Below the pieces are notes generated by a model. The model was given only the letters and a program-made list of their open reading frames with translations, was not told the origin of the DNA and did no database searches. The translations under genes and the position numbers were made by a program. This document shows positions 22,251-37,400 of a stretch of DNA of 64,000 nucleotides, piece after piece (the first letter of the stretch is position 1; each line of letters opens with the position of its first letter). Source of the stretch: Paraphysomonas bandaiensis (Eukaryota; Chrysophyceae); NCBI GenBank assembly GCA_965644295.1, contig CBFFRP010000017.1:1-64000 (forward strand), written 5' to 3'.

Positions 22251-25130
22251 GTCTTCTTATAGCCTGAGGTTCATATAACTTTATTGAGTGACTACAGAGA
22301 GCTCAGTTACTTCAGTTTAACTATTAACTACCTCATACAGTATATTATGCCAATTTCGAATAACACGAACAGATTCAGCTCGATCCATAGCGTATATATT
22401 ACGCTCAATACCCTTCTAGTTGTAAGATATCTATAAGTAGTAGTGTGGCAGTCATTGTCTTACTGATCCTGCCCTACACATTCTGCAGGACGGAAGTGTA
22501 CCACAATCCAACTGGTGTACAGCGGAATGTACAGTATATGGTATGAATGACTTCCACAACTGACACAAACACGAAAAGGCACAAATTGTGTCCCTGTCAT
22601 ATATCCATCTGTGTGAATATATATATATATATATATATACAGATTACAGTTAGCAATTATATGATATTATGGTGGTGGTTTAAAAGGAGAAAACGTCAGA
22701 GGAAGCGGAAGAAGTTGATACTAATAAAAATTCGCATGACTCTCCTATTAAGGATGGTGATATTGATAAAGCACACCCCTTAGCGAGGCCTGAAAAATAA
22801 CTTCTTTACGACAAGCTTGCTTGTGAGTGGGGGGCATGATTGCCGTAGAGAAGGTATACTTTATACATGCGTCTATTGCTGCCATTGCCTTTTAACCAAG
22901 TAACTCGTGGTACTAGACTAGCTTGTATTCATAGATTACAGTATATAACAATCGTGTTCGTACCACTTGTATAAGTCAGATTCGTAATACTTTTTTAGAA
23001 GCGTAGATATATGCGATATAGAATGCAATAACCAGTAGTTGACTGCCCCATTCTGAGCGCGTACTTAGGTAGAGCCGGGTGGGGGTCGGGTGGGTACCTA
23101 ACTAATACTTGATTTAAGTCCCATACGTTATTTGCTAGCTACCTACTGAACCCAACTAGCTACATCATTATCACATGGTATTCAGCGCTGAATATGCAGT
23201 GAGAACCCAGAGTGGGGAACTGCTGAACTAAGCAATGTGTACATAGATAGAGGTGGGCGGTCGCAGCACTCGGCAGCACCCACTGGGGGGCCGCACGCAG
23301 TAATTAGTTACGCTGTCAATATGGGGCAACTTATTATTATAGCTATTACCCTAACCTGCATTCTGGTGTGCTACCATATAGTGTTTGCCCCCGCATATAA
23401 ATGGGAACTGGGAAAACCAAGGTCCTCCGGCTCACAACCCTCTCCATAATGTTACACCGGCGGGGAGTGAATGTCTACACTTACGAAACACACTCGCTGC
23501 ATGTACGTTTACAACTACATTTTGCACAGTTCCACACCCACATCATCGGGAGTGATGCTACTAGAGACCATCCAAACCTGAGCCACAGAAGTCCTCTTTA
23601 CTAACAGACATAGAGCGCTCCTACAGATCCCGCAAGGGATCGAGAGTGTCTACCACCGCCCTCGCAAACAAAAGTCGTCCAATAAAATGGGTCCTAGTCG
23701 CACCATTTTGTGGTGTTCTGAGGGATAAGTACCGGAGAGATCTCTTCGGGAAACTTTAACGTGAACCGCAAACATATAGCCAGCAGATATAGTGTTCTGC
23801 CCACTCATAGCCAAATGCTTGTGTGATAGAAAAAGAACACTAATATATATAGGTGTCACTTGTGTAGACGTCGTTGAGTCTTGACGAATAAACAGGCGAC
23901 CTGTTGAGAAGTCAAAAGCCAAGCATCCGGGCTGTTCACCTTGAGAACTCAAAACTTCTGAAGTTAGCAGATGTTAGGTATATCAACATTCTGCTTGCTT
24001 TGAGTGATAAAGTGGTAATGCACATGCAGCTTTTGTAGTGCTAAATATAGTAGGATATCAGAGTTAAGCATTAGTTAGTTTAAAATGGCAGATGAGCCTA
24101 CTAAATTTTCAGACCTTCCTAATAATTAAAGTGGTTACTGCGGTGATATAGTCTATATGCACTCTTTGTGGGAATCCTCAATTGGAATTTAGACGCCAAT
24201 CAAGATATTTGGTGGATGTGGTGGTGGTATGTGGATGGGAATAGGTTGTGGGTTCCAGATCTAGTCGCGAACAATGATGGTGGTGGGGTTATAGGCAAAA
24301 TTTTTATTGATTCCACAAACTTTCAATACGGCTCAACTGCCATTTTTACTTTATAGAAGAAAAAACAGCAAAACATTTTAGTAGGTTAAAAATGGAACCG
24401 TCCTTCCGCTACAATCTCAATATATCCTATCACTGACCTTCAATTCATTTTTAGCATCAGCTCAGTCGGCATGTCTTATACTAAAAACTAAAGCTATATC
24501 CGCAGAATCGACTATAAATAGTCTATTGACTATTTGTCATTTCCACAATTAAGATGTTAAGAGAAGTTTATTGTAATTAAACTAGATAGACTCTTGTATT
24601 ATATTCCCCCGTTTTTTTTGTATATAGTATCTTAGAGATATATATATATACTACTACGTATATTGTTTTTCCACATTGTATTTAACGTATTCTACAGTAC
24701 TATCGTAGAGAAACATATGTATTCCAAATTAGTCCTGATATAATATAAGTTATAAGAGATGAGTCATGAGTTTAAACACTGCCAGATCCGAATACTTTTT
24801 TGTACATGAGTTGATTCTTCTGTGCTGTTGAACGTATGCATGTAATATGAATACAAAGATTCGAACATGCGCTTTTTGGGCCATTTTGCAAACATGCATT
24901 TTGTCTAGCAAATAGTTCTACTCATCTATTCCTTACGATTTTACATTGACATTGAAGAACGCAGAAAACATGAAGTGTATACCTCTGTTACTTATTTCTA
25001 TTCAATAGCACAAACGGCATTCTCACGGTGATAACATATCATCGCCGGTTAAAACGACGAAACAATTGCAGTAGGCAATTGGAAATGATGAATATGTGGT
25101 GCGTACGAAAACTCGATACATAACGGTATG
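22251..25130. other. No recognised gene; simple repeats and retroposon debris
   Basis: Contains an (AT)n run at about 22618-22640, a degraded retroposon at 23640-24090 and otherwise non-coding AT-rich sequence. Near 22690-22795 one frame reads as an acidic, exon-like stretch after an AAAAG, with no partner exon. At 23401 a frame starting GTGKTKVLRL resembles a P-loop but is short. 24360-25130 is AT-rich and featureless up to the VPS53 stop. Confidence 0.3.
23640..24090 (+). mobile_element. Retroposon family A, degraded SINE-like copy
   Basis: Aligns along its length with 20380-20780: GTGTTCTGAGGGATAAGTACCGG, AACGTGAACCGCAAACATA, CTCATAGCCAAATGCTTGTG and CATCCGGGCTGTTCACCTTGA. The 3' stem block is heavily mutated (for example ATGCACATGCAGCTTTTGTAG), so the fold is lost. 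It is the oldest copy in the window. Confidence 0.7.
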
Positions 25131-27936
25131 CTAGTTATCTTCCTCCACCTCTGTGTTGGGGTTCATGGATGACCTCCTGGTCGCACGGTTCTTAATCTTG
25201 TTTAGGGATTTCGTCATAGATCCACCCAGAGCTCGCGACGTAGACCCAACGGCCCCGAATGCTCTCGACGTCGCGCCAAGAGCACTCTTCGTGCTGCCGA
25301 CAGCCACACGAGTGGTCGCCCCAGATATATCACCAACTGCACTGGCAGCAGATGATATCATGCTTGGATTGTGTTTCAGCTCCAAAATAGCTTGCATGTC
25401 AGACACTTCTCCTTCAGGCCACATGATGGCAAACATTTCCTCGAACTGTTCCTCGTCAGTGCACACAAGCTTCAGCACTATTTCGATGTGTTTGAATCTT
25501 GCGCCGATCACTGTTGTGAAGGCGGAGGGTATTGGGCATTCTGTCCGCTTAGGATCATTGGGACGGAGACCAATGTGGTGAAGTTGTGTGATCATAGTCT
25601 TCAGGCAGTTTGTATCTAGCAGCAACTGCTCCGCGCCCACCGGGCATATCTTCTTCTGCGTCATAATGTTGTTCAAAAACTGATCCAAGAACTCTGTGGC
25701 AAAGTTCGTACAAAAGTTCTTGTACCATAATGGAGACAGTGCGTGCCTGATACGAGGAATGCAATCCATAAGTATTGTTTTAATCATGGAGATATATGGA
25801 CTGTCATCTCCCACAGCTTGAAGAGTTCCCCATGGAATCTTTTTCATCACCTTCAAAGCTCCTTCTGTTTGTCCCAGTACTCCTCCAACCAGTATACGAA
25901 TGGCGTGTGCAATAACGTCAGTAAATAATTCAATCTGCGCAGACATATCTACCTCCTTTTCAAGTGTTACATCTACTTTCTGCTTTACTTGCGACTCAAG
26001 GTTTGGAACCACCTCCGCGCAGTATTCGGATGTGTTGATAACTCGACACATAGCTACTTCATCATCTATAGTCATGCGGTATATGTATGACTTGCCAGAT
26101 CGTATCAACATAGTTGTTTCGTTGGAATGTGGACAGCGTGATCGCAGTGCTTCGGCATACATCTGGATACATCCACGGTATTCCTTAGAGAGGGACAAAA
26201 ACGGTTTTCCGCATGTAAGTGCTAAACATCGCTTCATCGACAGGCGGATAGTCTCAAACATTCGCCCGGCGGAGTCATACACCTGGTGAGCTGCAGCCAC
26301 CGCAGCGTCATTTATGCTCTTTTCCACTATAGGAGCAGGGGTAGGTGATTTGGCACCGCTCTTGTTATTGCCTGCAGAAGTTGATGCTGCTGCGGCAGCA
26401 GCAGTGAGTGAGGTGACATCTCTTTCTATTAGGCTTTTCACTGTTTCTTCCACAGTCTTACGCTCCAGTTGCACGTAAGGTTCCATGAAGTCATCGAACA
26501 CAGAACTCATTATCTTTCCTTCCGTCAGACGTGCAAGCACCTCTTCGGCAGCTTTAGTGGCAGCGGAAAGTGAGAGGAGGTCTTCCTCAAAGCGCGCGTT
26601 CATCTCCTCTTCAACAGAGAGCACTGACTTCAGAGCTTGGACGATCTTGCCAACATACTCTTGAGTAGCGGTGAGGCCGGTGGCTGTACTGATAGCTGTG
26701 ACGCGCTGTGTCTGTGTGGTGCCCTGACCGTTCGCTTCAGACGAAACAGCTTCAGCCTTTTCAGCGGCTACACATATGGACCTGTAGCTAACCGCCTCCT
26801 CTACCAGCAGGCTCTTGAAGTGCTGCGCTGTGCGGTCAGCGAATTCCAAGTAAAGCCTATGAGGGAAGAGCCATCCAGGTGGGCATATCTCCTGCATTCG
26901 TGTATCAGCCGCATAGAGTAGTCTCCTCAATCCCGCCCATCGCCGCTCAAAAGTTTCCTTGTCGAGTTTATACAGCGCACCTTCTTCTCGGCCCATGCGG
27001 TCGTATGGAAGCATTTGTGTTTGGACCATTTCGTCCATAAGATCCTCCACCACCTCCGCACCGAGGCATTCAACAACCATGTGCGCGTCCTGAAGAGATG
27101 TAATGATCTCATCTGAGTAATGAGGCGTGGTATTTGTTCCAGGACCGCCAGTAGGCACCCCCTCCATTATCTGCCCACAACGTCACAACAAACACTGACA
27201 AAATTCCATGGCCACCACAACAGTCACAAACAAGTACAAAATATATCACACCTGTCCAATCTCGCGATAGGTGCGAAATATCTTTCGTCTCAAAAGGGAC
27301 TTCGCAACTTTCAGACGTCCCCTCATCTCGTCAACCTTCTGGATCAATACGTATCTCTCCAGGGCCCTTGTGGCATTGTTGATACGTCCAAGTATACCAG
27401 CCACAGCCACGTATCGATAGTCACCAGACATCTGACATTTCGTTGATATATAATTTTGGGATCACATGTTGAATATGGAATGTGTGAATGCGTACCTCGA
27501 CCTCCAGATCGCCAATAGACTTTATTAAGGACACGAGGTTTGTCAGCGACGCGCTTGTCTCCAGTAATCTATATGAGAGGGTAACGATATAAAACATAAA
27601 ACGCCAAGAAGCCTACCTCGCCTTTGCGAACTCTGCCTTATCTTTGCTACTAAGAATTCCTTGAATTGCTGCCTCTGCCAGAGCTGCTTTCGTTTTTATA
27701 TCATGAACATTTTCATAAAGGTCGCGAAATGCACTCTGAGGGCTGTTGTCGTCATTCCTCTGCATAATACTCATAAGTCACAACACCGTCACAACTGCAT
27801 CCACTACATGAGAGTGCTTCTGCTGGTGAACTGAGGTCGATAGCTCATGCTCTAGTCCCGATATCTGCGCGTATATGCCCACCACTATCTCATTCACAAG
27901 CTGAAGAGGGTTGGTTTTCTCTCTTTCCAGCGACAT
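25131..27936 (-). CDS. VPS53: VPS53, subunit of the GARP/EARP tethering complex
   Basis: Five exons (27936-27808, 27759-27617, 27568-27496, 27431-27252, 27170-25131) give about 854 residues, near the usual 830. VPS53 is a core subunit of GARP, which tethers endosome-derived vesicles at the trans-Golgi, and of EARP at recycling endosomes. The N-terminal 190 residues are heptad-rich coiled coil (for example DIKTKAALAEAAIQGI) matching the family N-domain. The aromatic block RRWAGLRRLLY and the signature CRVINTSEYCAEVVPNLESQ are characteristic. The C-terminal helical-rod region ends in a basic, Ser-rich tail (RNRATRRSSMNPN). Poly-Ala and Ser/Gly insertions at about residues 430-460 are not in typical homologues. 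Transcribed away from the giant GAF gene. Confidence 0.9.
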
Positions 27937-28498
27937 TTCAGTAACAGTTAGTTTCTAGAATAAGCTTCGAGAGAGCACCGCACCTAATCTTCCTACTTAC
28001 TATGTGATGCAGTGGTAGATTACTGCTTATGTGTACTTAGTGTTTGTGCAGCTATCTTACTGCTGTGTGTATATTTTATGTGAGTGGGTGTATACTATAT
28101 ACGAGTACCATATCCCATAAATACTGCAGTACAAGTGCATGTATTTTACGTATTGTGTGTCCTTTCCAATGGTTTGTCTCATACACATGTGTTTTTGTTT
28201 ATGGTTTATCGTCATATTTGTGGGATACGGATTAGTTTTTTGTTTTTTGGCATATCTCAGCAAAAATGATGCCCAGTGCTGTAGGGTGTATGTATTACTT
28301 GTAGGAATGGGCGAAGAACATCAAGTACATACAGCAGTTGTATACGTTAATATCGTGCACTAACTGCTCCATGCACAATGAAGCTGCAGGTCATCAACGA
28401 ATGTCACTTGCTGTAGTTGCCACAAGAGATATGGTTGAGTACCACCATGGCGGTGTTTATTGATAGTCTATCTACAGCAGTTTGTTTTTTGAGCTTTC
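27937..28498. promoter_or_regulatory. Divergent promoter region, VPS53 and the multi-GAF gene
   Basis: The two start codons are about 560 bp apart and transcription runs outward. AT-rich with TATATACGAG- and TATATTTTATG-like words. Overlapping short frames here are not supported as coding. Confidence 0.45.
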
Positions 28499-31400
28499 AT
28501 GAATTGGGATAACGGAGCTGTCGAGGAGACATCTGAGCAGTTGACTGCTAGTTATGTTCAGCAGCTAAAAGTAGCATTACAGCTAAAACAAGATGAATGC
28601 ATATCACTACATAAAAGCAACTCAAATCTGAATAATCAAATAGCTCTGCTTCAAGAGCAGCTTAAAGTTGTCAAAGAAGAACGAGATTTCGAGGCCGCAC
28701 GAGCAGACCTGGCGATAAGCTGTCAAACATCCGATGCCGATCCAAGCAGAATTGCACATGTTGTATCTAAGTGGCTTCCAGAGCATTTAGATGTAACGGT
28801 TGTATGTTGCGTGAAAGCAGGGGATGCTTGGGTTTTAGTTGAAGAAAGTCAACACGGTCTCCGTCTATCGCACGGTACGTTGCTCGATGATGTCGTAAAA
28901 CGATGTGGTGTGTCATCGGAGGGAACCATAAACTCAATCACCATTCCAGAAAGTGTGCTGTGTACCCTCGGTTGGAGTCACATTAACAATTCCATGGCTA
29001 TCGCATGTCATTCACGATGCATGTGGATGTTCGTCGGTGGGACAGCTGAGGAAGCGGCTCACATCGCTATGAGATCATACTCACTGCTCGAGACTGCAAC
29101 TGAACTGATGATGTTCACTGTGGTCAATCAGCTTGAAAGGTCGGGAGAGTATAGCAAGCTTTGCAAGACAGAGACTTCTCTTGAGGTGTCTAGACTGCTT
29201 CTGAGCACGAGATACTCAATTGATAGACCGACGAAAACATCTACCAGTGTGTCCATTGAACCTGCAATCGCCTGGAGAATGTTACCTGCTACTTTGGAGT
29301 TTGCTATCAATGATGTTGAGTGCGATATTTTGGTATTCCTTGATGATGAGCGTGGGGATAAGTTGGTGCTGTCAGCACAAAGGGGGTGCAAAACCGTCTC
29401 CGGATACGCAGGGTCACTAACAGAAAAGGCTATAGAGTCTGGTACGGAGCTGTTGGTGTGTAGTGATCGAGAAAACATATCTCGTGATCAGTGGATAGAT
29501 TGTGGATGTGAGTCTAGTCCTGCTGAAGCAGCATATCGGAGAGATGTGGTCATCGCTGTTGCCCCGATATGGTATGGCCCAGAGTCCCACCACATCACTT
29601 GTCCATTTTCAGGGAGCTGCCTTATGAATGTGCGAAGCGCGTTGGTTTTCCGTTTGCCTGGGAGAATTTTCTCTGAGGTTGAGATGGATATACTTCTGGA
29701 AGTCGTCCGTGACAATATCCCTGTTCTACAGAGGTGGATGGAAAATCACATGTGCGATATAGTAGATAGTTTTTCCGCTTGCGCTGCTCGTAAGTCTAAT
29801 GGGACAACTGCAGACAATCATTCGTTGACAGTCAGTGTGAACAAGTCACTGGATAGAACATCTATGTCGGGCATACGATGTCTTCGCAGCTGTCTGGAGA
29901 ACTTTATAGATGACGGATTGCAATCTGCTTATCGAAAAACCGACGACCCCGATAATTACATGCTGATGAGGCTGCTTGCTAGTTGCTTTTCCTGCGATTG
30001 GGCAGTGATGCTTGCATCGAAGAACACTGTAAATAGCGGCAATGAAGTCAATATTTGCGATCTGATGCTGACTAACGATAAAGGATATACCAACCACTAT
30101 TGCCTGCAGGGAGGCGAAATCAACACGAACCCACTGTCGCAGACTATAAAGCATCTCCTGAGTCGCCGTAACGGTGGTAGTGGAAGTGATAAATGCGTCG
30201 TACTTAATAGTCTATTTGGTTCGTCCCGCGGGCCTGTGTCCGGCACCATACAGCTTCTACAGTCACTTCTTCATGCCTCTGGGGAAATGCATGTCGGAGA
30301 CTTAAACGATGTACTGACATGTAATCGTCCGATTCACGTTGTATGTTCCAGTTTTTGGATATCTCAACGTGCCTCCAAGTCAGGTGAGTGCGTTGTCGTC
30401 GTATGTGGCAGAAAGTGGTTTCCTTTAGATGAATCTGAATGCACTGACTCAACGCATGAGATTCAACTGATGCTACAGCTCTTAGAGGAGTGCCGCGAGA
30501 AAGACAGTGTTTACAATGTCGCGGAGCGGGTGAAAGAACAAATACACACTTTAGAGTGTGAGACTCGAAAGAAAGAAGAACTAGAACGTTGTATCGCTGA
30601 CATGCGTTTTCAATTTGATGATTCACATAAGAATGAGTGTTCCAATGATATTTACAGTATTGGCAAGGTACTCCTGGATGCTCTGGAGACAACGAAAAGC
30701 ACCGTATTTGGAGACGGGTCTATTGCAATGTTATGTGCTAGCGAGGAAATCACAGGAAATCAGTGGACATTGGGTCTGCCATTAGGCTCCCAGTCTACAG
30801 AAGTTGTACATTGGTATCGCATGGATAAGCTTGTGTCGAGCGCAATAAACTGGGAGGTTCTATCATGTGGCGACACTGGAGGGCTTGAACCACGTACGTA
30901 TCAGACACAGCATCCTTTAAATCACCCCGACTCTCCTACAGCACTCAAGTTCTACCAAATTTTACCGCTGTATTGTGAGACGTATGCTAATGCTTTGATA
31001 GATGTATTTGTTCTGGTATTTCTGGCAGAACACACGGAATCTAGCTCCGACTCGTGCAAGCTTGACAGTCACGCATTTCTGTGGCTTTCCCTAATTCGAA
31101 ATTATGTTGTTAAGAATATCAATGCACTTTTACTTCTAAGACATGATTGTGATCATTCTACGACAAGCATTGGGTCTACTGATATGCCGTCTGCTGTAAG
31201 AAATGGTACATCGTATGCCACAGAGATCGCTGTTGAGTTTTTGTCGTTGCAGCTCTCTGACCATGAAACTTGGATGGGTGGTACCTACTCGGAAGATGTT
31301 GGAGATAGTGTGTCTGATGAATGGAAAACAGGGGAACTCGTTGATGACGTCAATTATCTATGTAGCACGACAGTGTGGCAACGCCTGTTTAATCGATTCT

Positions 31401-34400
31401 TTCTCCCGTTTCGTATTTCCCTTGTAGTTGTCGGTCATCTTAGTAACCACATTGACTCCTTGAAAAATCAGCAAAACAACGATTGTTTTCTAATAGACAT
31501 ATTACACCAAGGGTTTGAAGTGTCACATCAACTAAAACTTTGTATTTTTCATGCACTCAACGAACCTTCAAACTACCAATTTGTCTCTAGTAGTGGAAAA
31601 TTGGATATTCAAATAAATTGTGGACGGTCACACTTCAGTGAGTTACTGTATCGATATTTGATAAGTGTTGGAGATTTGGGAGATTATGTACAACAGGACA
31701 ATGTTTTACTGTGCCGTTACGAAGCTAATGGTATGATGTATTACTTGCTAGCAACATCACCGCTTGGAATGATTATCACGCCTAGAGATATCGCAATGTT
31801 GGAAAATATGATTACTTGTGCAATGCTTCCCTCCCGTATTATCAAAGCGCATAAATCTCTGAAGCGTGATCTGAAATCTATTTCAAGTGTAGTACGTTGT
31901 GGTGCTCCCAGACCTTCATATATTTTGGAGAGAAGTGATAGCCTAACTGATTACTGGGGAATATTCTTACCTCAAGCTATATCCTGCTTGGAGAATTTGA
32001 TGCACACGTGCTGCACCAGTTTAAGTGAAATGACATTTGAAAATCAGCAGTGTGATGGCAATGATTTATGCCTATTAGATGGAAATTGCTACCTTCATGA
32101 TGGAAAGTCTTTAGCACAGGTACATTATCTGGATCATATGAGTGGTTTGGGTAGAAGTGCTTCTCTTCCTAGCTTTGCAAGTAATCTGCCGTCGGAATAT
32201 CGCGTTGAGCATAGTGATGATGCCCTTTGTGAGACAGGTGGAGTTTTTGTCCATATTTTGGAACAGGATTTAGCAACAGGTATATTTGAGTTGCCTGTAG
32301 ATGGTACACTTGTTGCCCTGAACAATGATAAAGGAGTTTATAAGCATGCAATGAAGGAATACAATGATGGTGTATACATCATTCGTATTATGTTGCAGTC
32401 ACCGTCGCCGTCGCCAAGTGATTTTATGAATGGTTTGGCGGCAGTACTGCTCAGGTTTAAGTGGTCGAATGGTATTAAATCTGTTCAGAAATCTCGGTCA
32501 GTAGAAGCAGATGCCAGCTTTTTCCCTGTTCACATTTTGCCTCATATGAGGCTCTCAGCTTCGGCCACACGTTCTGTACTTACTCGAGATTACTACCAGA
32601 GATTGGAATACGATTCTATTATCACATCTTACCGTTCGTCAGTGAAGAGATTTAAAGAGCTCTGCATAGATTGTGTCAGACACTGTGAAGGAAAATATAG
32701 TTTCCTTGCTGACACAGCCGCTGATTCAGCCGCAGGTCTAAAATATGTGCACGATACAATTGATGGTGAGCAAGCAATGATATGTCGTAATTGAGATGTT
32801 TCCTCACTTGATTGAATAGATGATGGTGATGAATTGATTGTCAAGATGGTTGAAAATTTTATGAGTGAGTTTGAAAATAATTCCAAAAAAATTGCGGAGG
32901 TAAGAAAATTTCTTCTCGCATACTTTTTGTGAGTTAAACTTTTATATATATTTACAGAGGATTACTACTATGAATTCAATAATTAGTGAAAAGAGCCACG
33001 AAGTATGGATTCTGCATATAAGAAATATATTTAAGCATAATTCTTTGTTTGTAGATTGATGCGAAGCGTTCTGAATTAGATTTGCTAACTAGCTGCATGA
33101 GAGGTGCTGAAGTAGACTATCTGTCTCTATCGCACAGACAAGATGAATTAATAAAGATGATTGAGTCCTGCATAAAGAACTCACCCCAGAGTATTGGCGT
33201 TGATTTTACAACGGGTGAAACGGCCGAAGAAGAGAATGGTGATACTAAATTCTTTGTGTTAAGTCGTCAACTTAATATAATTGTGCGACTCGGAAACTAT
33301 CATGCCGATTTGCTTAACTATATTGAAGGTATATTATGTCAACTTTATGTGAAATTTTAAAGTGTTTGCCAGGAGTGATGTCTGATAAGGGTATGTTATA
33401 CATCGTTGCTGATTGGATATGTCAACACGCATCTGAGCGCAGTGGGGATCAGTGGGAGGTTTTTTGGAACGTTGGGGAGGAATGTTTATTTACCGGTGGT
33501 GATAACGAAGAGTTTATTCCTCAGCGTATAGTACACAAAGATGGATTTATTTGGGCTATATCATCGCAGCAACCATATACAACAGATGTTTTGGGAGACA
33601 TTAACAATATTGGAAACAAATGCAACACTACACTTAAGACGGTGTCCTATTGGCCTATATTGTCGCGCTCTTGCGAACATAAACCACTTGTCAAAGCAGT
33701 TGTACAGCAAGTCCATGCAATGAACTCTCCCTCTGATATCGTTGTACAAAGAGGACTCTTGAAAGCTGTAACAGCCGCAGTAAATTATAGCGATATCAAT
33801 ATTAATCAGTATGAAGAGTCAGTTATAGCCACGTCGTCCTTTTTTGAGCAATTTCGAAATGTTTCCCCCACGGGTATGCCACCGAGTTGTAACGAAAAGC
33901 GTAACGTAAACTATGCTGAAGTTAGTAATTTCGCAATCAACGTAGTGTCAAAATTGTTGCGATATCGCTGTTACATTGGGTGCTTTTTCGCCGTCGTAGA
34001 TTGTATGCAGCAGAAAAATTATATAGGAACTGTAAACCGCCTGAGCTGTGACTTGACCTCAGCTGAGGGTGTTGAGAATAAGTATGGTGTTTGTTGTTAT
34101 TAATACATGAATGAAATTATGAATTAGGGTCACTGAAATATTGATATCGCGGACTGAATTCGAAGAGAATATACTGTGCGGATCTATTGGGTATTCTGGT
34201 ACTCAGGCTCTACGTAATAGGCGCTCCGTATTACATACGCTTCTCAACGTTGACGACTTCTTTGAAATGAGAAAAATATATCGTGACATCATTCCGATTG
34301 ATGGAAATAGAGGATTCATCATAGTAGAGAGTGATAAGGGTCTCAAAACTAGCGAAATTTCAGCTGTATGTACTCTTACCCATGTTGTGAGCCTCTCTGT

Positions 34401-37400
34401 GGAGATGGCTTCACTGAGGTGCGCCAATTCATTTCTGTAGTTCTAGTTAATACATGCTAACTTCATTGATAGAAATGATATGATACAAACGCGCATTGAT
34501 TTAGCTCAGAGTCAGGAGACAATCGTACTTCAAGAACAAGAGCTCTCAAATCATGAGCATGATAAAGGATCTGCAGAAATGTGGAAGCGCTCATTATATC
34601 AGTGCATAGATTCAATTACAGCTCGATGTGCGAGAGACTACGATGCCAGTGATGGAACCGAACCAGATGAGCGCCTTCAGTGTTTTATACGGGATGGTTT
34701 TGAACGAATGAAAGACAGCATTGAGGGCTCAACTGGAACAGTTAGGATGCATGCATCAGTACTTCATATTAGCAGGTTAGTTGTCCACTCTGTGTGGGAA
34801 TATATTCGTAACATTTTAACTTCAAAAAAAGCGATGCACTGGATGAGGTAAAACTGTGGCTTGAACAAGAAAACTCAGTGACAAAAAGACAGAGCAGTGA
34901 GATGATCAGTGACTCTTCCGCATTAAGAAGATTGACGGTTACATCTGACGGTCGAATCCGAAGAGATCATCCCGAATCTGCTTCGTCTCGGAATTCTTTC
35001 AGTGCTTTAGAATTCCGTAATGTTACGGCTACTAAAATTGCTGCATTTGCTGTATTAATACAGGCTATTATCGAGACCCCGCGTGGAGTACAAAATATGA
35101 GCAATGTAAGAGCAGTTGTACCAATCGGAGAGTATCCCCCCGCTGTTGGTAGCTGGGCTCTTGTTATTACGCAGAATCTGGAATCGACCTGTGATATGAG
35201 TCCTATTGAACTAGAGTATGAGGTGGCTGAACGTTCGCTTTACGTTACCAAGTGTTTACGAATGTGGCTGATGAGCATGGAGTTAGAAAGATCATTCAGG
35301 ACATCTAAGTCTTTTGAAGCTTTCACAAGGTGCTTTTCATTATAATACGGGTTTGTGTGACTTCAGAATAACTCCTTCTGTAGGCTGTTGAGTTACCAGC
35401 TGTCAGTGTCAGCGACTTTGTTGAGCAAGTTGGTTAATGAAGCAGAGTTAAGGTCCATTCCTTCGTTTGCAGCGGCGTTGATGATGTCCTTACACGAAAG
35501 TTCTTTTCAGCACATGCTATCTTCAGGAAATGGATATCTGCAAAAGTCACCGATGTCTTCCGTGTCGTGCATGCGTGATTATGTTTCTGACATTAGACCA
35601 CAGAGTTGTGTTTCTGTGAGGTATATAATAACTGCCTTAACAATTTAATGCTGACTGTACGTGTACAGATTACATTGGATGCTTATGTCCGACAAGCATG
35701 AGCAGCACTGGAACACTGTCGACATTTCACCTTCATTTAATTTTTCTGCAGATTCCGTGCCCATAGGCTCTCTACTAAAGGAGGATAAATGGCAGGTAAT
35801 TCGGTCTACTATACAGTCTAATATTCTCGATGATGCATGGAATTGCAATGATAATTGCGATCAAGGGACCAATAAATTTATTCCGATTGTATGTTGTGCT
35901 GAGTACAAACTCATATTGGAAATGCACGTACGTGAAGAGGCGCACTTGAGGAATGACAGTAATAGGGGATATCTGGTGGCTATAAACCTGTGGTTAGAGT
36001 ATATTGTATCTACCCTGCGCGGTTTGCTAGAGTTGAATAGATTGAACAATGGCTTAGCAAAAATGAGACAAGAGGAAACTCATCATGTTCATCGAATGAA
36101 TATGCTAGTGAAATGTCTAAAGGAGCTTCATGTGACCAACGGGCACTTGATTCCGGTGATTAAATCAGTTGAAAAGATTCTCGTTTCACACCCTCCTTTT
36201 AACTATGTTACAATTTTTTGTAAGGATACGCATGATGACATTGTCTTATATGATGGAGATTCAGTTGCAACCTTAGAATCACGAAATAACGATGCCACTT
36301 ATTCTTCATTGGAGGGCGACGAGATGAAAGGAAGTTTAGTTGGAGAAAAAATATTGACACAGTTTGTAACCTTGAGTTTGGACTTCCAAGTGTATGAAAT
36401 CAAAGGAGCTGTGAACATAGGATCGAAAGAAGATATCGTTTCCTACGATCGCGTAGTTTTGAATGTATTGGTGAAAGCAATTGGGAGGCGAATCTATGAG
36501 CTATACCGAGGAAATCGAAACAAAAGGGTGTTGGCGGAGACATTGCGGGATTTGGAGCAGCATAAGTATGCATACTATGGACTGCTTATATCTAGTTTAA
36601 GTATTATGATACAGAGCATGGCTTGAGGAACGTGACAAGGAAATTGCAAGTCTGAAATCTGCTCAAGCTGAACTAGAAGAAGAGGTGATCGGTATGGAAG
36701 ATATAAATGTGCGACTTAGAACACTTCTTCGCGACGAAGCATCCGCCCTTGAAGAAGCTCGTAAAGTGAAACGGGAATCGGATAAACACTTCAAGCGAGT
36801 AATTGACGAGTGTCGTAGGTGATTGATATGCTATTTTCATACATGTGAGAATTTGACTGTTGGGGATCTAGTGAGTTTGAGAAGAAAGAGAGAACGCTTA
36901 GTAAGACGCTGGAGGCACTAAAGCGGCAGTGTGCATTGCTAACACGGCAGCTTGCGGACAGCTCGAAAGGAAGGTCAATATCAGAGAGAGACTTACAGAA
37001 TGCATTGGACCAGTGTGATAGGGCCGAAAGGAAGAAGCACGAGGTCGTAATTTTCCCGCTGCCAATTAAATTGCTCATTGTAATTCTATGTAGCTTATTG
37101 AAGCGCTTTCAACTCAGAGACACGAGTATGACGCCAAAGTAAAAGAGCTAGAATCTGCGATAACTAAATACAAGGTGGGACTGTATATTGGTGCTTTATT
37201 ATTTATACATATTTTTGTTGCTTTAGTCGGAGTTAGCTATCTGTGAGAGAGACCGAATGCTGACTGAAGAAAAGCATCGCAGTGCAGTTATGATGGCCGA
37301 AGAACGGGTGAAGTATGCGCAGGAGAAAGCTACAAGTATGGAATTGGAGGTAGCTGCTACCAGGAAATCTACGCATTTTTTAAAGCATCAAGTGGAATCT

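Noticed and set aside
23401-23604. GTGKTKVL as a P-loop helicase or NTPase exon
   Set aside because: There is no Walker B or other motif, no splice partner, and the frame runs into retroposon debris.
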